From assembly GCA_902773215.1 (NCBI GenBank), contig CACYDQ010000169.1:1-6793 (forward strand): 6,793 bases of DNA. The letters run 5' to 3'. Positions 6,499 to 6,793 of the stretch are shown here, piece by piece (the first letter of the stretch is position 1; each line of letters opens with the position of its first letter). Origin of the DNA: an uncultured Spirochaetaceae bacterium (GTDB taxonomy: Bacteria; Spirochaetota; Spirochaetia; Treponematales; Treponemataceae). Both the position numbers and the translations under genes were made by a program. The notes beneath the pieces are model-generated. The model did not search any database and was not told the origin of the DNA. It saw only the letters and a list, made by a program, of their open reading frames with translations.

Positions 6499-6504
6499 AT
6501 GCAC
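6486..6504 (-). repeat. Short direct repeat GTGCATA at 12-base period
   Basis: On the minus strand GTGCATA occurs at 6504-6498 and again at 6492-6486, separated by AGGGG. The repeat lies immediately downstream of the promoter candidate and its second copy forms part of the terminator-like stem. It could be an operator half-site pair or offer two pairing partners for TATGC at 6470-6466; it may also be chance. Confidence 0.4.
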
Positions 6505-6509
6505 GGAAT

Positions 6510-6538
6510 ATACTATAATATTTCAGAAGAAAAGTCCA
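6510..6538 (-). promoter_or_regulatory. Promoter candidate for the liv operon
   Basis: On the minus strand, TGGACT (6538-6533, 4 of 6 to TTGACA) is followed after 17 bases by TAGTAT (6515-6510, 4 of 6 to TATAAT). TATAGT (6517-6512, 5 of 6) is an alternative -10 with a 15-base spacer. The region is strikingly AT-rich compared with its surroundings and is the only promoter-like sequence between the upstream gene and livH. A start near 6503 would give a leader of about 63 bases containing the terminator-like hairpin. Confidence 0.45.
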
Positions 6539-6565
6539 TAGGGAACCGGCAATATCCTCCTGCCC

Positions 6566-6793
6566 CTAATACGTTACATCGCCGATGAAGAAAGTCTGCT
6601 TGACCGAATCCAGCTGGAGGGTCAGGATTTCCCTCTTCTGGTTTGCCCTGCCGAAGTTCGTGTAGACCTCGGCCTGCACGGTGACGGGCTGCAGAAGCTT
6701 CTGCTGGTGGTTGCCAAAGTAATTGGCCTCCACCTTGAGCTTGCCGCCCGGCGCGACCTTGATGCAGAACTCTTCCGGACCGTAGCCCTGCGT
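6566..6793 (-). CDS. C-terminal end of a DUF2135-like (YfaP-type) protein (partial)
   Basis: A minus-strand frame is open from the right edge to a TAG at 6568-6566, giving the last 75 residues of a protein that begins outside the window. Recognisable pieces are GYGPEEFCIKVAPGG (3-17), YFGNHQQKLLQPVTVQAEVY (25-44), TNFGRANQKREILTLQLD (45-62), and the end FFIGDVTY. This pattern of GYGPE, NYFGN.QQ, TVQAEV and NFGR...REILTL.L is, from memory, that of DUF2135. DUF2135 occurs as a C-terminal beta-rich domain in secreted or periplasmic proteins, some with a VIT and von Willebrand A region before it. Molecular function is not established. The gene points the same way as liv, with 126 bases between its stop and the livH start. 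Nothing links it biochemically to amino acid transport. Confidence 0.7.
   Translation of the reverse strand, partial: TQGYGPEEFCIKVAPGGKLKVEANYFGNHQQKLLQPVTVQAEVYTNFGRANQKREILTLQLDSVKQTFFIGDVTY

Noticed and set aside
6516..6542. A tiny minus-strand ORF MDFSSEIL inside the promoter region.
   Set aside because: AGGAGG is 16 bases upstream, too far, and the proposed transcript begins downstream of it.

Overview
The window (roughly 58% G+C by eye, densely coded) looks like ordinary bacterial chromosome with two convergent blocks. The families and the strong AGGAGG-type ribosome binding sites fit an anaerobic, peptide- or amino-acid-using bacterium. A spirochaete (Treponema-like) or Synergistota-like source is my tentative guess; nothing here fixes the taxon.

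Left block (+ strand, 1-2296). The first gene runs in from outside the window. It is a diverged membrane-type PAP2/inositolphosphotransferase-like protein that keeps both conserved histidines but has Cys where the third motif normally has Asp. It is followed, after 48 bases, by a single 457-residue protein. This joins a complete ribose-5-phosphate isomerase A to a complete phosphoglycolate-phosphatase-type HAD hydrolase, almost without linker. G+C falls from about 67% in the isomerase part to about 49% in much of the phosphatase part.

Right block (- strand, 6793-2313). At the right edge is the C-terminal end of a protein with a DUF2135-like tail. Then comes a compact branched-chain amino acid (LIV-I/HAAT-type) ABC importer in the order livH-livM-livG-livF. 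It is followed 29 bases later by a CBS-pair plus ACT-domain protein that probably senses a nucleotide and/or amino acid. Junctions are 9 bases, 1 base, a 4-base ATGA overlap and 29 bases, so the five genes form one likely operon. LivH and LivM form the channel and LivG and LivF are the ATPases. No periplasmic binding protein (livJ/livK) is in the window.

The most interesting non-coding stretch is the 126-base gap upstream of livH. On the - strand it holds an AT-rich promoter candidate, a 7-base direct repeat, a GC-rich hairpin followed by a T-run, and then the livH Shine-Dalgarno site and a TTG start. The hairpin sits between the only plausible local promoter and livH. The operon may therefore be controlled by premature termination, or the hairpin may simply end the upstream gene. 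The convergent junction at 2296/2313 carries a perfect 9-bp inverted repeat. I saw no tRNA, rRNA, CRISPR array or insertion sequence.
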